This document shows, in pieces, positions 1 to 5,995 of a DNA stretch of 6,313 nt (positions are counted from its first letter, which is position 1; the number at the start of each line of letters is the position of its first letter). The notes under the pieces are model-generated. The model was not told the DNA's origin. It saw only the letters and a program-made list of their open reading frames with translations, and searched no databases. The stretch is taken from contig QEUW01000427.1 in assembly GCA_003577005.1 (NCBI GenBank), positions 1 to 6,313 of the forward strand. The letters are read 5' to 3'. A program made the translations under genes and the position numbers. The stretch is from Chloroflexota bacterium (GTDB lineage Bacteria; Chloroflexota; Anaerolineae; Caldilineales; Caldilineaceae).

Positions 1-7
1 TGTCTGT

Positions 8-991
8 TCATACAGCAAGTTGCTTCAAATCAATCAGCCCGTTGTCTAGCAACCGGCGGAACTGGGTCAGGTCGCTGCGGATCGCCTCTTGCAGCGGTGT
101 CCACGGCATCTCGCCGAGGATCTCGCGCAGCCCACCGTCGTCCAGATCCCACGGAAAGGGGAGCGGGTTGCCGCTTGTGTGGGTGAGCTGAACGTCGGGT
201 ACTTCGTTCTTGACCAGGGCCACGAAGTCGGCCACGTCCACCACATCGTTGCGCAGATTGCACGCCGCGGCGCCCTGATGGCCCGCCCGCGCCGCGCCGA
301 TGAACATCCTGGCTACGTCGTCGGCGTGTTGCAGCCCCACCGGCCCGTCAAAGCGGATGTGGAAGGGTTGCCCGGCGGCTGCCGCCAGCACGGCCTTGGC
401 GATATCGCTGGTCATGCCCTGGTCGCGGCCCACGCCATAGACGATGTAAGGGCGCAACCCCACGCTGCCGATCTGCCAGTCTTGCCAGTAGATGCGCGCT
501 GTCCCCTCGTTGGCCACTTTGTAGACACCATAGAGCGTGCGAGGCAGCAGGGGCACATCGTCGCCCACGCGCCCTTCGGGATACTCTTCAGCCGGGCCGA
601 GCACCGCCAGCGAACTGGCGTAGGAGAGCCCTTTCACCTGTCCCCAGTTGTGGCGCACCGCCTCGAAGATATTGACCGTGCCCACCACGTTGACCTGTGC
701 GCCAAGCGACGGGTTTGCCCGGCAAAAGGGCACCTGGAGTCCGGCCAGATGGACAATGTGCGTTACAGCGTTCTCCTCCACTACCCGGCGCACGGCGTTG
801 AGGTCGGTCACATCGAGCTCGACAAACTTGACCTGCGCCAGTTCATCCTCGCTCAACACCTGGCGCGGGCGCACCGGATCGGTCGCCAGATCCCCGGCAA
901 TCGCGGTCGCTCCGTCGCGTACCAGGTTGCGCAGTGTCCATGCACCGATGCACCCCATCGCGCCGGTGACGAGAAAAGTTTCGTTGCTCAT
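8..991 (-). CDS. NAD(P)-dependent epimerase/dehydratase (extended SDR family)
   Basis: This is a 327-residue extended short-chain dehydrogenase/reductase. Seen: an N-terminal Rossmann glycine motif TGAMGCIG (residues 9-16), an acidic residue after the second strand (D34, in AGDLATD) that in this family usually favours NAD over NADP, D60 in ELDVTD contacting adenine, HLAG at 81-84, a Ser-rich catalytic strand SYASS (123-127) and the catalytic YGVYK (Y154, K158). Length is typical of nucleotide-sugar or sugar-acid epimerases/dehydratases. The start at 991 was chosen because GGAG lies about 7 bases upstream. An in-frame ATG at 1036 would add 15 residues encoded by repeat DNA. It is the last gene in view of the leftward cluster with the FAH-family hydrolase and the sulfatases, so a role in oxidising or epimerising a sugar-derived intermediate is inferred. 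The substrate is unknown; family assignment is secure. Confidence 0.93.
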   Translation of the reverse strand: MSNETFLVTGAMGCIGAWTLRNLVRDGATAIAGDLATDPVRPRQVLSEDELAQVKFVELDVTDLNAVRRVVEENAVTHIVHLAGLQVPFCRANPSLGAQVNVVGTVNIFEAVRHNWGQVKGLSYASSLAVLGPAEEYPEGRVGDDVPLLPRTLYGVYKVANEGTARIYWQDWQIGSVGLRPYIVYGVGRDQGMTSDIAKAVLAAAAGQPFHIRFDGPVGLQHADDVARMFIGAARAGHQGAAACNLRNDVVDVADFVALVKNEVPDVQLTHTSGNPLPFPWDLDDGGLREILGEMPWTPLQEAIRSDLTQFRRLLDNGLIDLKQLAV

Positions 992-1024
992 GATCTTTCT
1001 CCAGGAGTAGGGATTAGGAAGTAG

Positions 1025-1126
1025 GTGTACTGACACATGAGGTTAGAGAGCTTAATGGGAGGTGCAACGCACTTTTCAAGTGCATCGCACCTGTAGCACC
1101 CTATCTAACCTGATGGGTCAATACAA
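1025..1126. repeat. MITE-like nested palindrome with about 26-base terminal inverted repeats
   Basis: The outer arms 1025-1050 and 1101-1126 are inverted copies matching at 21 of 26 positions by eye, with core AGGTTAGA/TCTAACCT. Their centre almost coincides with that of a tighter inner hairpin at 1060-1092, so the whole unit could fold as one long imperfect stem. There is no open reading frame of note inside. Size, terminal inverted repeats and lack of coding content resemble a miniature inverted-repeat transposable element or a large REP-type palindrome. No clear target-site duplication was identified. It separates the FAH-family gene from the epimerase gene and, if transcribed, would be a strong RNA structure between them. 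Confidence 0.6.
1060..1092. repeat. Inner hairpin with GTGC-N3-GCAC modules
   Basis: The sequence reads AGGTGC-AAC-GCACTT-TTC-AAGTGC-ATC-GCACCT. It gives two 6-bp stems separated by a small internal loop around a 3-base loop. Each side is itself a GTGC-N3-GCAC palindrome, one with AAC and one with ATC. No U-tract follows on either strand, so it is not a canonical intrinsic terminator. The same architecture recurs at 2186-2215 and, more degenerately, at 2236-2263. Confidence 0.65.
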
Positions 1127-1205
1127 GTAAGGATTAGGCCTGGCCTGTCAGGCATCTGATCTCGACGCAAGTTGCCAGGTTCGCCTACTTCCTAATCTCT
1201 AATCG

Positions 1206-2084
1206 CTATTTCTCCTCCACGCACGGATTGGTCAACGAACCAAGCCCCTCGGTTTCGATGGTGACCACATCGCCGTCTTTGAGAAAGACAGGTGGCTTCA
1301 TGCCCATGCCTACGCCCGGTGGCGTGCCGGTGATGATGACGTCGCCGGGCAGCAGGGTGAACGCCCGGCTCAGATAGGCAATGAGATGAGGAATTTTGAA
1401 GAGCAACTCCTTCGTGTTGGAGTCTTGCATGACTTTGCCGTTGACCAGCGTGCGGATGGTCAGGTTGTGCGGGTCGGGAATTTCATCTTTGGTCACCAAG
1501 TAGGGGCCCAACGGGCAGAAAGTATCCAGCGACTTGCCGCGGATCCACTGGTCGCCGCGTTCGCTTTGCAGATCGCGGGCGCTGACATCGTTGGCGTTCA
1601 TGTAGCCAGCGACATAATCGAAGGCATCGGCTTCGGCCACACGATAGGCCGGCTTGCCGATTACCACCGCCAGTTCGCACTCCCAGTCCACCTTGGCCGT
1701 CTCGTTCGGGTCCCAGCGGATAGCATCGCCGGGACCAATGATCGATGAGGTAAGCTTGACAAACATGATCGGGATCGACGGCTGCTTGCTGTTGGTTTCG
1801 CGGATATGATCCAGATAATTTAACCCAATGGCGAGCACCTTGAACGGATCCGAGATCGGCGCCATGAGCTTGACCTCGCTCAGCGGAACGCCCAGTTCTT
1901 TGGCGGCCTTCTTGCTGGCGACCTTTTTCGCCAGCCTCAACCCTTCGTCGCCCATTTCAAGCAGAGTACGCAGGTGGTTGGGCAACGTTCCGCCCGACGC
2001 TTCGGCCAGATTTACCACCCGATCATCGACCACGGCACCCAACTGCGCCGTAGCGCCGCGCGGTTTGAAGGTAACAAGTTTCAT
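1206..2084 (-). CDS. Fumarylacetoacetate hydrolase (FAH) family protein
   Basis: This 292-residue protein has the layout of bacterial FAH-superfamily enzymes: a variable N-terminal region (about 1-75) then the catalytic fold. Seen: GLNYLDHIRE (87-96) with the His-Glu pair H93/E96 of the lid region, the divalent-metal ligands E135 and E137 in WECE with D166 in NDVSARD, K184 in GKSLDTF, and GTPPGVG (253-259). Known members hydrolyse C-C bonds of diketo acids (fumarylpyruvate, acylpyruvates, 2,4-diketo-3-deoxy sugar acids from L-fucose or L-rhamnose breakdown) or decarboxylate related acids. A diketo sugar-acid hydrolase would suit the sulfatase and epimerase neighbours, but that is inference. 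The start is supported by AGGAG five bases upstream. A TATAAT box and a leader hairpin lie upstream, so it may have its own promoter as well as read-through from the sulfatases. Confidence 0.94.
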   Translation of the reverse strand: MKLVTFKPRGATAQLGAVVDDRVVNLAEASGGTLPNHLRTLLEMGDEGLRLAKKVASKKAAKELGVPLSEVKLMAPISDPFKVLAIGLNYLDHIRETNSKQPSIPIMFVKLTSSIIGPGDAIRWDPNETAKVDWECELAVVIGKPAYRVAEADAFDYVAGYMNANDVSARDLQSERGDQWIRGKSLDTFCPLGPYLVTKDEIPDPHNLTIRTLVNGKVMQDSNTKELLFKIPHLIAYLSRAFTLLPGDVIITGTPPGVGMGMKPPVFLKDGDVVTIETEGLGSLTNPCVEEK

Positions 2085-2114
2085 GACTGCTCCTATTGCG
2101 TTGAGAAGTTGAAT

Positions 2115-2130
2115 CGCTTTTATGAAAGCG
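2115..2130 (-). promoter_or_regulatory. Leader hairpin upstream of the FAH-family gene
   Basis: CGCTTT-TATG-AAAGCG is a perfect 6-bp inverted repeat with a 4-base loop, about 30 bases upstream of the start codon at 2084. If transcription starts near 2132, as the TATAAT box at 2139-2144 predicts, this stem lies at the extreme 5' end of the mRNA. There it could protect the transcript, or as DNA it could be a regulator-binding palindrome. It is not an obvious match to an operator I know. Confidence 0.4.
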
Positions 2131-2138
2131 TGTGAAAC

Positions 2139-2167
2139 ATTATATCCCTGTTTGGGTGTTGCTCGAA
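2139..2167 (-). promoter_or_regulatory. Candidate promoter for the FAH-family gene
   Basis: On the minus strand a perfect TATAAT lies at 2144-2139. At 17 bases further upstream the hexamer is TTCGAG (2167-2162), a poor -35 match. The predicted transcript would start near 2132 and carry a leader of about 48 bases with the hairpin at 2115-2130 and a clear AGGAG ribosome-binding site. A perfect -10 with a weak -35 suggests either a weak or an activator-dependent promoter. AT-rich chance matches cannot be excluded. Confidence 0.4.
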
Positions 2168-2185
2168 GTGTGTAAACGACCGACC

Positions 2186-2215
2186 GGTGCGTTGCACGCT
2201 TGCGTACGATGCACC
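2186..2215. repeat. Palindromic repeat, copy A (GTGC-N3-GCAC family)
   Basis: The sequence GGTGC-GTT-GCAC-GCTTGC-GTAC-GAT-GCACC has the same modular plan as 1060-1092, with GTT and GAT as the two trinucleotides. It folds as a hairpin with a 5-bp base stem and a mostly paired upper part. It lies downstream of the second sulfatase and could affect transcript ends, but has no U-tract on either strand. Confidence 0.6.
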
Positions 2216-2235
2216 TTAAAATTGTCCACTACCCA

Positions 2236-2263
2236 GATACATCGCACGCAAGCGTGTAACGCC
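2236..2263. repeat. Palindromic repeat, copy B, inverted relative to copy A
   Basis: The bases GATAC-ATC-GCAC-GCAAGC-GTGT-AAC-GCC match the reverse complement of 2186-2215 at about 23 of 27 positions. The core GCAAGC is identical to the inverted GCTTGC of copy A. The two copies face each other across a 20-base AT-richer spacer (2216-2235), so the unit 2186-2263 could form either two small hairpins or one long stem. It begins 5 bases beyond the stop codon of the second sulfatase. Confidence 0.6.
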
Positions 2264-2267
2264 TCTC

Positions 2268-3692
2268 TCACGAAAACCCTCGCGGGTCCTGGTCGAAGGG
2301 CGTCACATCGCTCGTCTGCACATACCACTCCAGCAGACGGGTTTCGAGTTCGCGCTGCACTTGCATGTACCCTTCTTCGCCGTAGTGGTTGTGTCGTTCC
2401 TGGGGGTCGGCTTGCAGATCGTAGAGTTCGCAGACGCCTGTGGGCCGGTAGACCAGCCGGTGCGTCGCTGTGCGGATGGCCACCGTGCGACCGGCGCTGT
2501 CGGGGTGCGTCTGCTGCAAGCGCCCCTTGGGATAGTAGATGTGGCGCTCGTCGCGGATAAATGCATCGCGACTGGGGATGCCCTCAAAGGCATGCGGCTC
2601 GTGGCGGGCATAGCCTCCCTCGGTAAAGGCCGCCCGCTCCGGATCGCCGGCGGCGCCGCGCAGTTGGGGCGTCAGGCTGCGGGCAAAATGGGTATGCTGC
2701 GCCTCAATCCCGGCCAGTTCGAGCGTTGTCGCCATGATGTCGAATAGCTCTACCGGCTCGTCCACCACATGGCCGGCCGTCCCACCCGGCGTGCGCACGA
2801 TCAGCGGCACGCGTGTGATCACATCTTCCGCCGCGCTGGGCCACTTTTCCACCAGCCCATAATCTCCGGCCCAGTCGCCGTGATCCGAAAAGGCAAAGAC
2901 CGTGGTCGTGTCGGCCAATCCCGTCTCTTCCAGCGTGTGGAGCAGCCGGCCCAACAGATCATCCACAAAGCCGGTCATGCCCAGATAGACGGCCTGAATT
3001 TTGCGCAGATGCGCCTCATCCACATCGGTGAGACGGCGCGTCTGGCGGATCAGCTCGTGGAAGTCAGGCCGGTTAGGGAGGCCAGGAGGACGCAAGGGTG
3101 GTAATTCGTCTGGATCGATGAGATCGTGCCACGGTTGCGGTGCGCTGTACGGGCAGTGCGGATAGACGAGCGGCAGGTAGAGCGCAAACGGCTCTTTGGG
3201 CCGGCTACGCAAAAAGTCGATCCCAGCCTGAACACAGGCATAGTCGCCGTGCTCTCCCAACGGGCCTGTGTACGGTTCCGCAAGAAAGCTGTAATAGCGC
3301 GGGTCGTCGAACGGATAAGGGTTGGGGCCAAACATTCCTTTGCCGCGATTTGTAGCCACATCGACACTATCGGCGAAGCTGCCCGGCGCCAACAGATCAT
3401 TTTTTCCGTACCAGTGGACGGTATAGCCGGCCTGTTTGAGATAGCGCAGCAGATTTGGCTCATCTGGCCGTAAGAGATGCCAGAGGGTGCGGTGGCCGCG
3501 CACATGGGGATACCAGCCGGTCATCAGGCTACAGCGCGACGGCGAGCAGACCGGATGTTGAACGTGGCACTGGTCGAAGCGTGTTCCCTGAGCGGCCAGC
3601 GCATCCATATTTGGCGTCGGCGCCAGCGGGTGCCCATAGCAGCCCACGCTCTCGGCGCGCAGCTCGTCGGGCATGAAGAAGATAAAGTTCAT
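2268..3692 (-). CDS. S1-family sulfatase, second of tandem pair
   Basis: This 474-residue alkaline-phosphatase-superfamily sulfatase hydrolyses a sulfate ester, substrate unknown. Seen: N-terminal metal-site aspartate D9 (FMPDE), the formylglycine motif C49-S-P-S-R53 in VCSPSRCSLMTG, YGKND at 95-99, H179 in YPHCPY, the metal ligands D270-H271 in FSDHGDWAGDYG, K283 in EKWPS, and the C-terminal ELYDLQADPQE (422-432) typical of this family. The Cys requires oxidation by a formylglycine-generating enzyme encoded elsewhere. There is no signal peptide: the first beta strand begins at residue 2, so a cytoplasmic enzyme is expected. The usual GKWH motif is GKND here, so one common active-site His is absent. 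The start overlaps the upstream sulfatase stop as ATGA, with GAGG 7 bases upstream. Arylsulfatase, choline-sulfatase-like or phosphonate monoester hydrolase roles cannot be told apart. Confidence 0.95.
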   Translation of the reverse strand: MNFIFFMPDELRAESVGCYGHPLAPTPNMDALAAQGTRFDQCHVQHPVCSPSRCSLMTGWYPHVRGHRTLWHLLRPDEPNLLRYLKQAGYTVHWYGKNDLLAPGSFADSVDVATNRGKGMFGPNPYPFDDPRYYSFLAEPYTGPLGEHGDYACVQAGIDFLRSRPKEPFALYLPLVYPHCPYSAPQPWHDLIDPDELPPLRPPGLPNRPDFHELIRQTRRLTDVDEAHLRKIQAVYLGMTGFVDDLLGRLLHTLEETGLADTTTVFAFSDHGDWAGDYGLVEKWPSAAEDVITRVPLIVRTPGGTAGHVVDEPVELFDIMATTLELAGIEAQHTHFARSLTPQLRGAAGDPERAAFTEGGYARHEPHAFEGIPSRDAFIRDERHIYYPKGRLQQTHPDSAGRTVAIRTATHRLVYRPTGVCELYDLQADPQERHNHYGEEGYMQVQRELETRLLEWYVQTSDVTPFDQDPRGFS

Positions 3693-5182
3693 TGTGTATC
3701 CTCTGCCAGTGCGTCAGACGGTCCCCACGGCGCCAAAGCCACGGTGCCGTAGGGGTTGAAGATCATGTCATTTTCCTGGGCAGCAAAGCGCCACATTTTG
3801 CGCACCAATTCGTGCTTGAGCGCTTGATACGCCGGGTCGGCGGCGCGATTGACCAGTTCGTGTGGATCATTGTGCAGGTCGTACAGTTCGTCAAAGTCAA
3901 AGCCGTTGTAGACGTACTTGTATTCCCTGGTGGTGACGCTGCGCTGGGTATAGTAGAGTTCCACGCCGTTGAACTGGGTGTAAACGGCATCGGGCCAATC
4001 TGCCGGTGTCTCACCGTGTAGGAAGGGCGCCAGGCTGCGACCGCTCAAGTTCGGCGGGGCTGCGACACTGGCCAGTTCTAGAAAGGTAGGTGCAAAGTCA
4101 GCCAGCGTAATGAATTCGTCCACCGTGCGGCCAGGGCTGGCGATCCCGTTGGGCCAGCGCATGATGCATGGAATATGGTATGCTTCCCGAAAGGCCGGCG
4201 CGCCCTTGAGATAGAGACCGTGGTCGCCGCAATAGTCGCCGTGGTCGGAGAGAAAGATCACCAGCGTGTCGGCGGCCTGACCGCTGGCGTCGAGGGCGTC
4301 GAGCACCTCGCCGAGCAGGGCATCCTCCAGTGTACAATAGGCCCAATAGTGGGCAATCGACTCGCGCACCTCGTCTTCGCCCAGTTGGTCCCAGAGTTGG
4401 CGACGCTGGCGCTGGTAGAGGCGCGGTTTGTCCTCCAGCGTATCGGCATAGCTGGCCGGCAGCTGGATCGTCGCGGGGTCGTACATCCGGACAAATCTTT
4501 CCGGCACGTTGAACGGGTCATGCGGGCCAACGGGGCCGACAAAGAGACACCAGGGCCTCTCCTGCGCCGTCAGCTTGTCCAGCTCGTCCACCGCTGCCTG
4601 GACGACTTGATAATCGTGCAGGTCTTCGTACCCCTTTGGCCCGCCGTCGAGCAGAGCCTTATAGACGACAAAGTCGCCCCAGCCGGGGCGCTGGATGTGG
4701 CCACGTGGGCGTTCGCCGCCGCTGCTGTCCGTTCGCATGGGGCCGTGTCGCCACTGGTCGATGTGGCGGTGGTGCGCCGTCCCTTTGACAGCGGTCAGCG
4801 CACGCTCGTGCCAGCCACGGTCGGCGGGGTTTTCCTCGGCGCTGACGTGCCATTTGCCGCAGAGTGTCAGTTCATATCCCGACTCGCGTAGCAACTCTGA
4901 AAAGGTGATGACGCCCGCGTTGAGCCCGTAGTGGATCGCCGTGGGTGTGAGCACATTGTTGAAGACACCGTGGCGGCTGGGATAGAGGCCGGTCATAAAG
5001 GTCGCGCGCGACGGGCAGCAGTGGGCCACGGGAGTATATGCCTGGGTAAAGCGGATGCCCTCGCGCGCCAGCCGGTCTGCATTGGGTGTCTGGCACGGAT
5101 GAGCGGGCGTCACCACATCCGCCCGCTCCTGGTCGGTCATAAAGATAAGGATATTGGGTCGTTCAGCCACGCTTGCTCTCAT
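3689..5182 (-). CDS. S1-family sulfatase, first of tandem pair
   Basis: This 497-residue formylglycine-dependent sulfatase shows D17 in FMTDQER (metal), C55-C-P-S-R59 in HCCPSRATFMTG (formylglycine and sulfate-binding motif), CGKWH (108-112, K110 and H112), H221 in GPHDPF, D313-H314 in LSDHGDYCGDHG, K326 in YLKG, and C-terminal ELYDLHNDPHEL (432-443). All core S1 residues appear intact. No signal peptide or membrane segment precedes the first strand (NILIFMTD), so it should be cytoplasmic. It differs clearly from the following sulfatase in the insert between residues 130 and 190, so the two probably have distinct specificities rather than being a recent duplication. The start is uncertain: ATG at 5182 has no good ribosome-binding site, and the in-frame GTG at 5170 (after GAGAG) would give a protein four residues shorter. 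The 4-base overlap with the next gene indicates coupled translation. Confidence 0.95.
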   Translation of the reverse strand: MRASVAERPNILIFMTDQERADVVTPAHPCQTPNADRLAREGIRFTQAYTPVAHCCPSRATFMTGLYPSRHGVFNNVLTPTAIHYGLNAGVITFSELLRESGYELTLCGKWHVSAEENPADRGWHERALTAVKGTAHHRHIDQWRHGPMRTDSSGGERPRGHIQRPGWGDFVVYKALLDGGPKGYEDLHDYQVVQAAVDELDKLTAQERPWCLFVGPVGPHDPFNVPERFVRMYDPATIQLPASYADTLEDKPRLYQRQRRQLWDQLGEDEVRESIAHYWAYCTLEDALLGEVLDALDASGQAADTLVIFLSDHGDYCGDHGLYLKGAPAFREAYHIPCIMRWPNGIASPGRTVDEFITLADFAPTFLELASVAAPPNLSGRSLAPFLHGETPADWPDAVYTQFNGVELYYTQRSVTTREYKYVYNGFDFDELYDLHNDPHELVNRAADPAYQALKHELVRKMWRFAAQENDMIFNPYGTVALAPWGPSDALAEDTQ

Positions 5183-5185
5183 TAT

Positions 5186-5215
5186 TTGTATTGGCCAGAC
5201 CTTTGCGTCTACAAT
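5186..5215 (+). promoter_or_regulatory. Candidate promoter for the nucleotidyltransferase gene pair
   Basis: TTGTAT (5186-5191) and TACAAT (5210-5215) are separated by 18 bases and would start transcription near 5222, about 70 bases before the ATG at 5294. The same TTGTA/TACAA hexamers are inverted copies, so on the minus strand they read TTGTAG (5214-5209) then TACAAA (5190-5185), also 18 bases apart, facing the sulfatase gene. The elements match consensus only partly. Confidence 0.35.
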
Positions 5216-5241
5216 AAATTTGGTTTGATAGTTGAGTGGTT

Positions 5242-5272
5242 ACGGCTCTCCATGATTTAGCGGTAGAGCCGT
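5242..5272 (+). promoter_or_regulatory. 8-bp stem-loop in the leader of the nucleotidyltransferase gene
   Basis: ACGGCTCT (5242-5249) pairs perfectly with AGAGCCGT (5265-5272) around a 15-base loop. A looser outer match of GTGGTTA with TACCCAC (5236-5242 and 5280-5286) is also visible. It lies between the candidate promoter and the ATG at 5294. It may be a regulator-binding palindrome, an RNA structure limiting translation, or a terminator relic. No T-run follows at once, so an intrinsic terminator is unlikely. Confidence 0.45.
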
Positions 5273-5293
5273 GATTGTTTACCCACGAGTAAC

Positions 5294-5995
5294 ATGATGG
5301 CGCTGCAACCGAGCCGTCCCGCGCACATGTCCAGTTACGCTGAGCTTTGTCTTCAGGCGCTGGCTGAACAAGGCCTGGGCGACAAAATCTCGTTGGGCGG
5401 AGCGTTCGGCCTGTTACACTACCTGGACTATCGCGATACCCACGATGTGGATGCCTGGTGGACGGAGAAGGCCACGCCAGGAGCCAGAGAGCGGGTGATT
5501 GCCACCTTACAAGCTGCACTACAGCCCTTCGGTCGGGTTCGGGTGCGGACCTGGGGCGAAGTTGCCAGCGTCGAATTGATCGTCGATAGCAAGGCCGTGT
5601 TTAGTTTTCAGGTTGCACAACGTTCTGCTCAACTGCGACCTTCCGTTCAAGCGCCATGGACGGCAGTGCGGCTCGATAGTCTACCCGATCTGATTGGGAG
5701 CAAGATGGTGGCGTTGGTCGAACGTGGCGCGCCACGCGACTTTCGCGATATTTACACAATTTGTCAGGCAAAGCTGGCTAACCCATTCCAATGCTGGCAA
5801 TTATGGCGAGAACGCCAACAACTTTCCAACAGTGACTCCGACCTGATGCGCGCACGACTGGCCGTCGAGACGCATCTGGCACGCATCGCCCGGCAGCGTC
5901 CCCTCACGCAGATTGTTGACCCCGACCAGCGCGCCCAGGCCGAAGAGGTGCGTAACTGGTATAAAAGGGAGTTTCTAGATGTCAACTTGGATTGA
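5294..5995 (+). CDS. AbiEii/AbiGii-like nucleotidyltransferase (putative toxin)
   Basis: This 233-residue protein resembles the AbiEii family (nucleotidyltransferase fold of the MNT/polymerase-beta type), which includes toxins of type IV AbiE systems and abortive-infection proteins. Seen: GGAFGL (35-40) followed by the nucleotidyltransferase signature RDTHDVD (R47, T49, D51-x-D53), a strand VELIVDS (93-99) as a possible third acidic site, and the family's second motif SKMVALVERGAPRDFRDIY (136-154) with K137, R144, D149 and D152. Known relatives add nucleotides to tRNA or other targets; activity here is inferred. The start is uncertain: ATG 5294 has only a weak GAG upstream, and Met at residue 12 (5327) is possible. 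The gene overlaps the following 101-residue gene by 17 bases. No AbiEi-like antitoxin lies upstream, where a divergent sulfatase sits. Confidence 0.85.
   Translation: MMALQPSRPAHMSSYAELCLQALAEQGLGDKISLGGAFGLLHYLDYRDTHDVDAWWTEKATPGARERVIATLQAALQPFGRVRVRTWGEVASVELIVDSKAVFSFQVAQRSAQLRPSVQAPWTAVRLDSLPDLIGSKMVALVERGAPRDFRDIYTICQAKLANPFQCWQLWRERQQLSNSDSDLMRARLAVETHLARIARQRPLTQIVDPDQRAQAEEVRNWYKREFLDVNLD

Larger units (their letters stand above)
1008..1201. repeat. Wide inverted repeat bounding the 992-1205 intergenic gap
   Basis: The 18 bases at 1008-1025 (TAGGGATTAGGAAGTAGG) match the reverse complement of 1184-1201 at 17 of 18 positions. The octamer GGATTAGG also recurs directly at 1131-1138. 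The arms sit just outside the start of the epimerase gene and the stop of the FAH-family gene, so they frame nearly the whole gap. They could be the ends of a degenerate small mobile element or members of a dispersed intergenic repeat. The spacing is too wide for a terminator. Function is unknown. Confidence 0.6.

Noticed and set aside
89..1024. Long plus-strand open frame of 311 codons antisense to the epimerase gene.
   Set aside because: It is the complement of a gene with complete SDR motifs. The translation is rich in His, Arg and Ala with no recognisable domain, as expected for a shadow frame in GC-rich DNA.
992..1036. Upstream in-frame ATG at 1036 that would lengthen the epimerase by 15 residues.
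   Set aside because: The extra residues come from the repeat-bearing spacer, there is no good ribosome-binding site before 1036, and the ATG at 991 has GGAG at proper spacing directly before the Rossmann strand.
1138..1153. GCCTG/CAGGC hairpin downstream of the FAH-family gene as an intrinsic terminator.
   Set aside because: The stem is only 5 bp and no U-tract follows on the minus strand, so it does not qualify as a terminator.
2132..2560. Plus-strand and minus-strand small open frames across the 2130-2330 gap with similar peptides.
   Set aside because: The similarity of the two translations is a by-product of the inverted palindromic copies at 2186-2215 and 2236-2263, not evidence of coding.
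4175..4891. Plus-strand open frame of 238 codons antisense to the first sulfatase.
   Set aside because: The sulfatase on the other strand carries all catalytic motifs across this region. The antisense translation shows no domain and no ribosome-binding site of note.
5236..5290. Stem-loop with TTAGCGGTAGAGCC that recalls a tRNA D-arm.
   Set aside because: No acceptor stem, anticodon arm or T-arm can be formed around it, and the loop and spacing do not fit a tRNA.
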